Shown one piece after another: positions 1 to 7,794 of a stretch of DNA of 64,000 bases (position 1 is the first letter of the stretch; every line of letters begins with the position of its first letter). The DNA comes from Flavobacterium hibernum. GTDB lineage: Bacteria > Bacteroidota > Bacteroidia > Flavobacteriales > Flavobacteriaceae. The position numbers and the translations under genes are program-made. The notes beneath the pieces were generated by a model, which saw only the letters and a program-made list of their open reading frames with translations, searched no databases and was not told the DNA's origin. The stretch covers positions 173,673-237,672 of the forward strand of contig NZ_JPRK01000009.1 in the NCBI RefSeq assembly GCF_000832125.1. The letters are read 5' to 3'.

Positions 1-6
1 TAATAA

Positions 7-768
7 ATGAAAATATTTAATATCACACACAAAGCTATTCCTTACTTAAACAACGATTTATACCAATCTTTTCAAGTAAATAGTGGTGTAAATCCAATTA
101 TTTTTGAAGGTATTTATCAGGATAATACACTTGATAATATTGCATCACAAAACGATAATTTTTGTGAACTTACAGCTTGTTACTGGCTTTGGAAAAATCT
201 GAATGACGACGGTTATATTGGTTTATGCCATTATAGACGATATTTCAATTTTTTTCCTAATAAACTAAGCCTAAAACCTTCTACTCAAAAAAGAATTTCG
301 GCAGTAAATTTCGAAAAACATAAAATAGCAACAACTTCTACCGAAGAGCATAAAAAAATAATTACAAATGATTTAAAATCATATGATATTATTATGCCCA
401 GAGCGAGAAAAATGAAGATTACAATAACAGAAGATTACGAACTTTTTCATCGTAAATCTGATTGGGACAAAACAAAAGAAATTATCATTCAAAAGTATCC
501 AGAATACGAAAAGAGTATCGAAAAATACCTTGACAACAACAATAAATTTTACGAATGTAATATGATGATTACATCTAAAAAAATATGGGATGAATACCAT
601 TCTTGGCTTTTTGATGTATTATTTGAATTACAAAAAAATATTACACTTCCGGAAGATGATTACCAAAAACGAATTTTTGGATTCATATCAGAGCGATTAT
701 TAAACTTATATGTGCTGCATCATCAATATAAAATCAAGGAGTATCCTCTTTTATTTATAAATGATTAA
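7..768 (+). CDS. DUF4422 domain-containing protein
   Basis: The 253-residue protein matches the DUF4422 family, often found in capsule or exopolysaccharide loci and thought to be glycosyltransferase-like. The family signature GLCHYRRYF is at residues 72-80, preceded by the ELTACYWLW segment at 54-63. There is no signal peptide or membrane segment, so a cytosolic role is expected. Two in-frame TAA codons lie directly before the ATG, which fixes the start. Its upstream neighbours are outside the window, so the glycan pathway it serves cannot be named. Family assignment is good; the substrate is unknown. Confidence 0.8.
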   Translation: MKIFNITHKAIPYLNNDLYQSFQVNSGVNPIIFEGIYQDNTLDNIASQNDNFCELTACYWLWKNLNDDGYIGLCHYRRYFNFFPNKLSLKPSTQKRISAVNFEKHKIATTSTEEHKKIITNDLKSYDIIMPRARKMKITITEDYELFHRKSDWDKTKEIIIQKYPEYEKSIEKYLDNNNKFYECNMMITSKKIWDEYHSWLFDVLFELQKNITLPEDDYQKRIFGFISERLLNLYVLHHQYKIKEYPLLFIND

Positions 769-790
769 ATATTGCAAAAATGATAATCCG

Positions 791-798
791 TATATTTG
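791..798 (+). promoter_or_regulatory. Bacteroidota -7 element upstream of the Sua5 gene
   Basis: TATATTTG matches the TAnnTTTG -7 consensus of Bacteroidota sigma factors and lies 25 bases before the ATG at 824. A TTG at 772-774 is a plausible -33 element with a 16-base spacer, slightly short. Confidence 0.5.
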
Positions 799-823
799 CA
801 ACTACTGTTATATATAAAATTTT

Positions 824-1387
824 ATGATTACTGAAGAAATATTAAAAGCATACGAAGTGATAAAAGATGGAGGAATCATTCTTTATCCTACCGATACCGT
901 TTGGGGAATTGGTTGCGATGCTACAAATCCAGAAGCTGTTGCCAAAATATACAAACTAAAACAACGTGCTGAAACCCAAAGTATGATTGTCTTGATGAAC
1001 GGGGAAAAAATGATGTATAATGTATTTAAAAACATTCCCGAAGTAGCTTGGCAAATCTTGGATTTATCCGAAAAACCAACCACTTTAATTCTGGACGAAC
1101 CAAGAAATGTAGCAGCAAATATTATCGCTGCAGATAATTCATTGGGTGTTCGATTGGTAAAAGAGCCTTTTTGTTTTAAATTATTAGAGCGCATGAAAAA
1201 ACCATTGGTTTCAACATCGGCTAATATTTCGGGACAACCTACACCAATTGCTTTTAAAGATATTAATCCTGAAATAGTTAAAGGTGTAGATTATGTAGTT
1301 AATTTATATCACGATAGAGTTGCCGGAAAACCTTCGACAATTATCAAGTTAACCAATGATTCACAAGTAAGAGTTATTAGAAAATAA
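824..1387 (+). CDS. L-threonylcarbamoyladenylate synthase (Sua5/YciO/YrdC family)
   Basis: This 187-residue protein is a single YrdC domain that makes threonylcarbamoyl-AMP from threonine, bicarbonate and ATP for the t6A37 modification of tRNAs reading ANN codons. Visible family signatures are YPTDTVWG at 21-28, KLKQR at 44-48 and STSANISG at 130-137. It lacks the C-terminal Sua5 domain, so it is the short YrdC-type form. It stands alone, preceded by its own promoter-like element. A YciO paralogue of unclear function cannot be fully excluded, but the nucleotide-binding and substrate motifs are intact. Confidence 0.9.
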   Translation: MITEEILKAYEVIKDGGIILYPTDTVWGIGCDATNPEAVAKIYKLKQRAETQSMIVLMNGEKMMYNVFKNIPEVAWQILDLSEKPTTLILDEPRNVAANIIAADNSLGVRLVKEPFCFKLLERMKKPLVSTSANISGQPTPIAFKDINPEIVKGVDYVVNLYHDRVAGKPSTIIKLTNDSQVRVIRK

Positions 1388-1391
1388 TTGA

Positions 1392-1446
1392 CTTCGACTT
1401 CGCTCAGTCTGACAGATTTACAATGTCCTCCTGAGCGAAATCGAAG
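1392..1446. repeat. Intergenic hairpin repeat of the TTCGACTxCGCTCAG type
   Basis: Arms at 1392-1407 (CTTCGACTTCGCTCAG) and 1431-1446 are inverted copies with one mismatch. They lie between the convergent Sua5 and cysteine desulfurase genes. Related TTCGACTxxGCTCAG strings occur near 41597, 45925 and 58890. It may double as a bidirectional terminator. Confidence 0.6.
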
Positions 1447-1518
1447 GATATTTTAATATCTAAAATTCTGAATTTCAGCTACGAACCTTTGTCTCTTTGC
1501 ACCTCTGAACCTAAAAAA

Positions 1519-2643
1519 CTAAACCGTTTTCAAGCATTGAATTAAGTAATCAGTATCATCTTTCGTGTTAAAATGACTAAATGAAATTCGGAGATTTGGC
1601 AATTTTAAATCCGTCTCCGAAAGCATTTCTTTCAAAACGTGCGATGGTTTTACGCTTCCGGATTGGCAAGCACTTCCTCTCGAAACCGCAATTCCCTTCA
1701 TATCCAAACTAAACAAAAGCATAGCAGTTTTATCTTCAGAAAAAGGTAAAATGATATTGATTATATTATAAAAATCGTCTTTTTTACCATTGATTCTAAA
1801 TCCAGGAAAATGAATCTCTAGTTGATCAATAAGATACATTTTTATATCAGTTATTTGAGTTCTTTCCAGTTCCAAATTTTCATACGAAATCGACAAAGCT
1901 TTTGCCATTCCCGCAATTTGATGCACAGCTTCGGTACCTGCACGAAGTCCTTTTTCTTGCTCTCCACCAAAAATTAAAGGTTGTAAACCTGAGTTTTTTC
2001 GAATAAAAGCAAATCCAACTCCTTTTGGTCCGTGAAATTTATGTGCACTTGCTACAATAAAATCGACAGGTATTTTTTGCAAATCAATCTCGGTTTTACC
2101 AACAGATTGAACAGTATCTGAGTGAAATAAAACATTATATTGTTTGCAAATAACCCCAACTCTATCCAAATCTAAAATAGTTCCGGTTTCATTGTTTACG
2201 TGCATTAAGCTCACAATTGTCTTTTTTTCCTCGGCCAATAAATTTGACAAATGGGTTAAATCTATACTCCCGTCAGGATTTATCTTTACATAATCGACCT
2301 GAACATTGTACTCCGCTTCTAACACCATAACCGTATGAAGAACGGCATGATGCTCTATTTTTGTTGTAATTATGCGTTCGATTTTAAGATCTTCGACAGC
2401 AGAACGAAGAATCCAATTGTCAGCTTCAGTACCGCCAGAAGTAAAAATAATCTCCTGTGCAGCACAATTTAAATGCTTCGCAATACTCTTTCTGGAAAGC
2501 TCTAAAATAGTCTTTCCATTTCGTCCAAAACTGTGTGTTGATGATGGATTACCAAAATCTTCGGTCATAACTTTTGTCATCTCCTGAATAACTTCAGGGC
2601 GTATAGCTGTTGTAGATGCGTTATCGAGGTATACTTTTTTCAT
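1519..2643 (-). CDS. Cysteine desulfurase (NifS/IscS-like)
   Basis: This PLP enzyme takes sulfur from cysteine, leaving alanine, and passes a persulfide to Fe-S cluster or tRNA thiolation acceptors. Counting from the MKKVYLDNAST start gives 374 residues. Visible features are the HH pair at 98-99, the PLP lysine K202 in SAHKFHGPKG, and the catalytic cysteine C326 in the RGSACQSG loop. A longer frame opens at 2688, but MKKVYLDNAST is the normal family N-terminus and a -7-like box ends six bases before this ATG. No iscU/sufU partner is adjacent, so it could serve housekeeping Fe-S assembly or tRNA 2-thiolation. Confidence 0.9.
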   Translation of the reverse strand: MKKVYLDNASTTAIRPEVIQEMTKVMTEDFGNPSSTHSFGRNGKTILELSRKSIAKHLNCAAQEIIFTSGGTEADNWILRSAVEDLKIERIITTKIEHHAVLHTVMVLEAEYNVQVDYVKINPDGSIDLTHLSNLLAEEKKTIVSLMHVNNETGTILDLDRVGVICKQYNVLFHSDTVQSVGKTEIDLQKIPVDFIVASAHKFHGPKGVGFAFIRKNSGLQPLIFGGEQEKGLRAGTEAVHQIAGMAKALSISYENLELERTQITDIKMYLIDQLEIHFPGFRINGKKDDFYNIINIILPFSEDKTAMLLFSLDMKGIAVSRGSACQSGSVKPSHVLKEMLSETDLKLPNLRISFSHFNTKDDTDYLIQCLKTV

Positions 2644-2648
2644 TGCTG

Positions 2649-2656
2649 CAAAGTTA
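2649..2656 (-). promoter_or_regulatory. Possible leaderless -7 element of the cysteine desulfurase gene
   Basis: Read on the minus strand this is TAACTTTG, a match to TAnnTTTG, followed by CAGCA and then the ATG. The predicted transcript would start at or within a few bases of the start codon. Confidence 0.4.
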
Positions 2657-2730
2657 AGAAATATCAATTGTCTAATCTTGAATATCATTTGCCAAATTTT
2701 TCACTATTTTTGACGTCAAATAAAATTACA

Positions 2731-3735
2731 ATGAAAAAATATGCAAGCCTTCTATTATTAGCGCTTTTATTAAATGGTTGCGATGATGGTGATTTAACAG
2801 TAGATTCTGTTGATTTTGAAAATATTACACCGCAAACTTGCGATCCTACTGCTAATACTTTAATTTACAAACTTAAACCTCAGGAAGCTTTATTATTACA
2901 ATTACCTCCGGGAAGTATTACAAATGATCCAACACTAAAGGACGCTCCGGTAATTTATAACATCGAAACAGGAGGAAATGGTTCGTACCGCTATTTATAC
3001 AGAGCATACGATGGCGCAGTAGCAACTGCAAATATTTGTAACTTAATACCGCCAAAAACACCTAATGTAACACAAGAATGGCTTGCAATTGCTGGTGTAA
3101 TTGAAATTGCAACGGCTCAAGTTGAAGAAACAGATCAAACTACTGGAAGTAGTAAAATAACGGGGTATGTTCATAGTATTAATTTAAAAAATGTGACGTT
3201 TTTAAAACCTGGCGATATTAAACAAGTAATGCCGGAAATTGGTTTTGGAGATCTCAAAACAACAGTAACTCCTGTGGTTGTAAATTTTACTGATGAGGAT
3301 GCAATTTATTGTGATACCAACAAAAAAGTTTATAATGATAATGGTGTATCTTCTCTTACTATCGAGAATTTAGACCCTTTATTAATTGTTAATGTAGTTA
3401 CTCCTGTAGGAACTTCAAGAACCAGTCTGATCAACTCAAACAATACACTGAATAAGGTTTATTACAGAACCTATAGTGGTACTTTACCACAAGACACCTC
3501 AGACTATTTTTGTATTGAAAAAACACCAACAACACCTCCTGTATTAGATAGCTGGTACGGAAAAGATGGCGAAGCAAATGTAAGTGGAATTATAAAGGTA
3601 ACAACAACTGTAGACGTAAGTGGGAAAATTTTCAGACATAGAGTTGTTCTTGAAAATGCAGTATTAAGAAAAGGCAATAGTTCATTTAAGCTTGGAACTA
3701 GTTTTCTATTAGGAACTGCTATAACGACACTATAA
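2731..3735 (+). CDS. Putative lipoprotein with two related domains
   Basis: No known family was recognised. The 334-residue product begins with a lipoprotein signal peptide, MKKYASLLLLALLLNGC, giving lipidated C17. The mature part appears to be an internal duplication of about 140 residues each. The first half contains TCDPTANTLIYKL, YRAYDGAVATAN and GVIEIATAQ; the second contains IYCDTNKKVYND, YRTYSGTLP and GIIKVTTTVD. Each unit carries conserved cysteines that could pair. The ATG at 2731 was chosen because it starts the signal peptide; the frame is open from 2668. A surface or periplasmic lipoprotein is the safest call. Confidence 0.7.
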   Translation: MKKYASLLLLALLLNGCDDGDLTVDSVDFENITPQTCDPTANTLIYKLKPQEALLLQLPPGSITNDPTLKDAPVIYNIETGGNGSYRYLYRAYDGAVATANICNLIPPKTPNVTQEWLAIAGVIEIATAQVEETDQTTGSSKITGYVHSINLKNVTFLKPGDIKQVMPEIGFGDLKTTVTPVVVNFTDEDAIYCDTNKKVYNDNGVSSLTIENLDPLLIVNVVTPVGTSRTSLINSNNTLNKVYYRTYSGTLPQDTSDYFCIEKTPTTPPVLDSWYGKDGEANVSGIIKVTTTVDVSGKIFRHRVVLENAVLRKGNSSFKLGTSFLLGTAITTL

Positions 3736-3786
3736 CTAAAATAAAAACAGGTTTTAAATAGAGCTAAAAAATCGCTTTTAATCCTA

Positions 3787-3853
3787 CAAAAAAACGTCCG
3801 TTTTTCTAAGCTAATTTAGTAGTAAATTAGAATGAAAAACGGACGTTTTTTTA
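3787..3853. terminator. Large nested bidirectional terminator
   Basis: The outer arms AAAAACGTCCGTTTTTC and GAAAAACGGACGTTTTT pair perfectly. They enclose a second hairpin, CTAATTTA/TAAATTAG. A-rich and T-rich flanks suit termination from both convergent genes. Confidence 0.85.
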
Positions 3854-3892
3854 TGCTCTAAAATCAACGGTTTTAAAACTAAAAAAAGACAC

Positions 3893-4444
3893 TTATTTAG
3901 TGTTTTGCCTAAAGTAAACTTCTGTTGCGCCTAAGCCATATTTTTGATAATTGGCGTCCTGAAAATCTACACCGTCATAACGACCTAATAAAAAATCCAG
4001 TTCGGCTTTTAAAATTCCTTCGCCAACACCGTGAATAAAAACAATCTTCGGAATACGATTTCTAATCGCAAATTCGATATGTCTTTTTGCCGTTTCAGTT
4101 TGCAAAGTTAGAATATCATAATTAGACATTCCGCGTTTATTTGGAACCAATTTTTCAATATGCAAATCAAATTCCGGAGCCGAAATTTCGCGCTTATCCT
4201 TCTTTTCTTTGACAAAACTTCGCGGTTTTGGCTCTGTTTTCTCTTTCGAAATCTCATCTAAATTAATTCTTTTAATAGAATTCATTAAATTACTGGATTC
4301 TTGCATTTTAAGTAATTCATTGACAAAAAATGTCATCATAAATCCATCCTCCGTTTCAATCAAAACCTCATTGTTTTTCACTGAAACTACCGTTCCGTTT
4401 ATAGCTTCGTCTAAAAGCGAAACCTTATCTCCTTTAGTCAACAT
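3893..4444 (-). CDS. Smr-domain protein with N-terminal DUF2027-like region
   Basis: The C-terminal part is a Smr (small MutS-related) domain, a family that often has nicking endonuclease or RNA-related activity. Its hallmarks are DLHIEKL and FIHGVGEG, the second being the conserved HGxGxG turn. The first 60 residues (GDKVSLLDEAINGTVV) resemble the beta-rich DUF2027 region found before Smr in Bacteroidota. The start used here gives 183 residues; a frame extension to 4486 adds a basic, unconserved stretch. The gene overlaps the end of the upstream small membrane gene by 11 bases, so they are probably co-transcribed. The biological substrate is unknown. Confidence 0.8.
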   Translation of the reverse strand: MLTKGDKVSLLDEAINGTVVSVKNNEVLIETEDGFMMTFFVNELLKMQESSNLMNSIKRINLDEISKEKTEPKPRSFVKEKKDKREISAPEFDLHIEKLVPNKRGMSNYDILTLQTETAKRHIEFAIRNRIPKIVFIHGVGEGILKAELDFLLGRYDGVDFQDANYQKYGLGATEVYFRQNTK

Positions 4445-4619
4445 CCTGCTCTTCTTTATCTTGATTTTTACTCGGTGTTTTTGCACTCAACTGCATCATG
4501 CCAAACATAAAAACTACAATTGCAATTACTGTTATATAGATATTTTTGTCTGCTGAAACTTGCTCATATAATGCAACCGAAATCGCAAGAATCATTATTA
4601 AAATTTTAAACGCTTTCAT
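4434..4619 (-). CDS. Small two-helix membrane protein, hypothetical
   Basis: The 61-residue product has two predicted membrane helices, at about 3-20 and 28-47, and a charged, lysine/aspartate-rich C-terminal tail. No family is recognised. Its stop codon lies inside the next gene (Smr protein), an overlap that supports both being real and translated together. Conservation next to the Smr gene in other flavobacteria would test this. Confidence 0.6.
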   Translation of the reverse strand: MKAFKILIMILAISVALYEQVSADKNIYITVIAIVVFMFGMMQLSAKTPSKNQDKEEQDVD

Positions 4620-4708
4620 TTTTATTAGGTATTAAGATTTCAAAAGTATAAAACTTTAAACTAGTAGTTCATTCTCTTTGAAACAAGCTCCATCTTTTTT
4701 TCGTAAAA

Positions 4709-5011
4709 TTGCATAAAATAAAACACTCGAATTTGGAAAATTTCATGCTTCCCTGCCCCTTCAAAATGCTCTTCGGATTTGACTGTTTAGGGTGTGGTTT
4801 TCAACGTGCTTTTTTCTTACTTTTTCAAGGCGAATTTTTAGCCGCTTTCAAGATGTATCCGGCACTCTATTCTTGGCTTTTATTTTTGGTAATTTTGGCT
4901 TTTCATTTTTTAGACAAATCTAAAAACTATAAAAAACCACTTTGGATTTTTGGTATAATAAATCTCCTTTTTATGTTTGGCGGTTATTATTACAAACACT
5001 TTTACATTTAA
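4709..5011 (+). CDS. DUF2752 domain-containing membrane protein
   Basis: This short inner-membrane protein has the DUF2752 signature LPCPFKMLFGFDCLGCGFQRA-like N-terminus, with the two cysteines of DCLGCG, followed by helices at about 47-65 and 77-95. The function of the family is unknown. The longest reading uses a TTG start (100 residues). The first ATG at 4745 would begin at MLPCP and leave almost nothing before the conserved motif, so either start is possible. It is a single gene between the Smr locus and a convergent DUF1003 gene. Confidence 0.75.
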   Translation: MHKIKHSNLENFMLPCPFKMLFGFDCLGCGFQRAFFLLFQGEFLAAFKMYPALYSWLLFLVILAFHFLDKSKNYKKPLWIFGIINLLFMFGGYYYKHFYI

Positions 5012-5025
5012 GTTTTTGTAAGAAT

Positions 5026-5727
5026 TTATTTTTTGATTTGATTCAAAATATCGTTCATCATTTCAATTTGAACTTTTTGAATTTCGATTAATTCTTGTTG
5101 CTGATGCATGATTAAATGATCAATTTTATCATGAATCATTCTGATCTCTAATTCTGATTTTAGGTTAATCATATAATCTTTTTTAGCTCTGCTTCTATCC
5201 TTTTCTTCCTGACGATTTTGACTCATCATAATTACCGGAGCTTGCAACGCAGCAACACAGGATAAAATCAAATTCAGCAAAATAAACGGATATGGATCAA
5301 ATCCTTTATTAACCAAAATATATACATTCGAACCAATCCAGACTACTATAAATGCTAAAAAAGAAATTATAAAAGTCCAGCTTCCTCCAAAATCTGCAAC
5401 CTGATCTGCTACCCTTTGTCCAAAATTTCTTGTCTCAGGTTCATCTTCCACAGTGGTTACAATCGATTTATCTTCTTTTAACGATAGTATTACGCTTTTT
5501 TCAAGATCAGACAGCGCACCTATTTCTGTCGATAAATAATTAGAAATGTATTTCTGACGGTATTCATTTAACTCTTTAACAGCAATACAATCCGTTTCAT
5601 TAAACGATGGATAATCTTTAATAATAAGGCCTAAAATGGGGTCGTGTATTGATTTTCCGAAAATTTTCTCACTTACCGGAAAATCCAAATCAGAAATAGC
5701 GCTCTTAAAAGTCGAATTGTTTTTCAT
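5026..5727 (-). CDS. DUF1003 domain-containing membrane protein
   Basis: The 233-residue protein carries a DUF1003 domain. NFGQRVADQVADFGGSW at 101-117 leads into two membrane helices at about 117-137 and 147-168, and then a basic, helical tail containing NRQEEKDRSRAKKDY at about 171-185. The last 60 residues are probably a coiled coil. The N-terminal 100 residues are soluble. The function of DUF1003 is not established. It is convergent with the DUF2752 gene, with only 14 bases between stops, and no terminator is obvious there. Confidence 0.85.
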   Translation of the reverse strand: MKNNSTFKSAISDLDFPVSEKIFGKSIHDPILGLIIKDYPSFNETDCIAVKELNEYRQKYISNYLSTEIGALSDLEKSVILSLKEDKSIVTTVEDEPETRNFGQRVADQVADFGGSWTFIISFLAFIVVWIGSNVYILVNKGFDPYPFILLNLILSCVAALQAPVIMMSQNRQEEKDRSRAKKDYMINLKSELEIRMIHDKIDHLIMHQQQELIEIQKVQIEMMNDILNQIKK

Positions 5728-5917
5728 TTTTATAATTTTTACTGGCTAATTTACGTATTTAACTTCTTAAGAATCATATAAAATAATCGTATTTATGATT
5801 CTTTTATTTATCACAAATAGCATTTGCAACACAAAATTTCTTTATAAAATTCGTGCCTTTATTTACAAAAAACACCTTACTTTTAACGTTTTAAATTATC
5901 CACTCAATTTTACAATT

Positions 5918-6709
5918 GTGACAAAAGAAACTATCATACAAAACATTAGAGCCTTAAAAAGCCATTCAAACATAAATTACGGAATCAAAACCAAAACTGA
6001 AAATTTTACTGAGAAGCTTTTTTATACTCTTTTTGATTCGAATGCTGCGCTGGACGAAAGTATCAATGAACTTGAAAAATGCTTTAAAGAAATTGCTGTT
6101 TTGGCCTGCAAAAAGCCCGAAAATTTATGCGAATCGATTTGGGATCGATTTCTGGAAAAACTTCCTGGTGTTTTAGAAAAACTAAATCAGGATGCCGAAT
6201 ATATTTTAGAAAATGATCCTGCTTCAAATAGTATCGACGAAGTTTATTTAGGCTATCCGGGTTTTTATGCAATCGCGATTTACAGATTAAGTCACGAATT
6301 GTATTGTCTTGATTTATTACTTTTTTCAAGATTAATGAGTGAATATGCACATAGAATTACCGGAACCGATATTCATGCAGGTGCCAAAATTGCATCGCCA
6401 TTTTTTATAGATCACGCGACAGGTATTGTAATTGGAGAAACTACTGTGATCGAAAAACATGTAAAAATTTATCAAGGAGTTACTTTAGGTGCTTTGAGCG
6501 TGAGCAAAGACATGAAAAATGCAAAACGTCACCCAACGGTCGAAAAAAACGTTTGCATTTATGCTAATGCTACTATTTTGGGAGGCGCAACAGTTATTGG
6601 CAAAAACAGTATCGTTGGAGGAAATGCATGGGTAACCAAATCTATTCCCGAAGATTCTATTGTCATGAACACCACTACAACTGAAGTTAAAATAAAAGAA
6701 AAAAAATAA
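5918..6709 (+). CDS. Serine O-acetyltransferase
   Basis: This enzyme acetylates serine with acetyl-CoA to give O-acetylserine, the first step of cysteine synthesis. The C-terminal half is a left-handed beta-helix acyltransferase domain with HAGAKI, the active-site DHATG segment and the repeated hexapeptides ending in VGGNAWV. The frame is open from an ATG at 5795, but the first 41 residues have no resemblance to the family. The GTG at 5918 (VTKETIIQNIRAL) gives 263 residues, close to Bacteroidota homologues. It ends one base before cysM, so the two form a cysteine operon. Confidence 0.88.
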   Translation: MTKETIIQNIRALKSHSNINYGIKTKTENFTEKLFYTLFDSNAALDESINELEKCFKEIAVLACKKPENLCESIWDRFLEKLPGVLEKLNQDAEYILENDPASNSIDEVYLGYPGFYAIAIYRLSHELYCLDLLLFSRLMSEYAHRITGTDIHAGAKIASPFFIDHATGIVIGETTVIEKHVKIYQGVTLGALSVSKDMKNAKRHPTVEKNVCIYANATILGGATVIGKNSIVGGNAWVTKSIPEDSIVMNTTTTEVKIKEKK

Positions 6710-6710
6710 A

Positions 6711-7598
6711 ATGGGTCCACAGAAATTGCTAAACCTAATTGGAAACACTCCTTTGATGGAAACTGTCAATTTGGTTAAAAATAAAAACGTAAAACTTTTA
6801 CTGAAACTCGAAGGAAATAATCCGGGCGGTAGCGTAAAAGACAGAGCGGCTTACAACATGATTGCTTCGGCTCTTGAAAGAGGCGAAATTAAAAAAGGTG
6901 ACAAACTAATTGAAGCTACAAGTGGGAATACCGGAATTGCGCTTGCAATGATCGCTCAATTGTTTCAAATCGAGATAGAATTGGTTTTACCGGAAGATTC
7001 AACAAAAGAAAGAACTCAAACCATGCGAGCATATGGCGCTACAGTGATTTTAACGCCCGCTAGCGAAGGAATTATTGGTTCGCGTGACTATGCCGACAAA
7101 AAGGTCGCAGAAGGCGGTTATTTGATGCTAAATCAATTTGCAAACGATGACAACTGGAAAGCGCATTATAAAACTACTGGTCCTGAAATATGGAATGACA
7201 CTGAGGGAACTGTAACTCATTTTGTTTCGGCAATGGGAACTACAGGAACGATCATTGGAACTTCGACTTATTTAAAAGAAAAAAATCCTGCAATTCAAAT
7301 CGTAGGTGCTCAACCAAGCGATGGATCTCAGATTCCCGGAATTCGCAAATGGCCACAAGAATATTTACCCAAAATATTTGATGCTTCAAAAGTAGATACG
7401 GTTGTTGATGTGAGCGAAGAAGAAGCCCGAATAATGACAAAAAGGCTAGCTCTCGAAGAAGGTGTTTTTGCCGGAATGAGTAGCGGTGGTTCTGTTGCTG
7501 TTGCTTTAAAAATTGCTGAACAACTAGAATCAGGCGTTATTGTAGCGGTTATTTGCGACCGCGGCGATCGCTATCTGTCTTCGGATTTATTTGATTAA
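6711..7598 (+). CDS. cysM: Cysteine synthase B (O-acetylserine sulfhydrylase)
   Basis: This PLP enzyme replaces the acetyl group of O-acetylserine with sulfide to make cysteine. The PLP lysine is K43 in NPGGSVKDR, the substrate loop TSGNTG is at 71-76, and the phosphate-binding glycines lie in SAMGTTGT. The C-terminus CDRGDRYLSSDLF is typical of the CysM subgroup, and 295 residues fits that subgroup. It directly follows the serine acetyltransferase, its metabolic supplier. CysM and CysK functions overlap, so assignment to CysM rather than CysK is a subgroup inference. Confidence 0.9.
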   Translation: MGPQKLLNLIGNTPLMETVNLVKNKNVKLLLKLEGNNPGGSVKDRAAYNMIASALERGEIKKGDKLIEATSGNTGIALAMIAQLFQIEIELVLPEDSTKERTQTMRAYGATVILTPASEGIIGSRDYADKKVAEGGYLMLNQFANDDNWKAHYKTTGPEIWNDTEGTVTHFVSAMGTTGTIIGTSTYLKEKNPAIQIVGAQPSDGSQIPGIRKWPQEYLPKIFDASKVDTVVDVSEEEARIMTKRLALEEGVFAGMSSGGSVAVALKIAEQLESGVIVAVICDRGDRYLSSDLFD

Positions 7599-7607
7599 AA
7601 AATGTTC

Positions 7608-7669
7608 AAAGGCGCAAAGGTTCATAGGTACAAAGTTTTCTAAACTAATCCTAAAACCTTTGCGCCTTT
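7608..7669. terminator. Hairpin made from the intergenic CAAAGG/CCTTTG repeat
   Basis: Perfect 15-base inverted arms, AAAGGCGCAAAGGTT at 7608-7622 and its complement at 7655-7669, lie just after cysM. They belong to the widespread aacctttg/aggttcagagg repeat family of this chromosome. There is no long T-run, so termination is only suggested. Confidence 0.5.
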
Positions 7670-7734
7670 CCATATCTAAACCTTATCTCTTGTAAAAAAC
7701 ATAAGGACACAAAAAGACGCACTGCTGTGCGCCT

Positions 7735-7790
7735 CTACAAAAAACCTTTGTCCCTTTCGTCCCTATGAACCTCTGAACCTTTGAACCTCA
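7735..7790. repeat. Intergenic AACCTTTG/AACCTCTG repeat
   Basis: A run of near-identical units (CCTTTGTCCC, CCTATGAACC, TCTGAACC, TTTGAACC) ends just before the aldo/keto reductase ATG. The same low-complexity element recurs at about 1490, 14370, 26610, 52340, 52460, 60360 and 60495. Confidence 0.6.
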
Positions 7791-7794
7791 AAAT

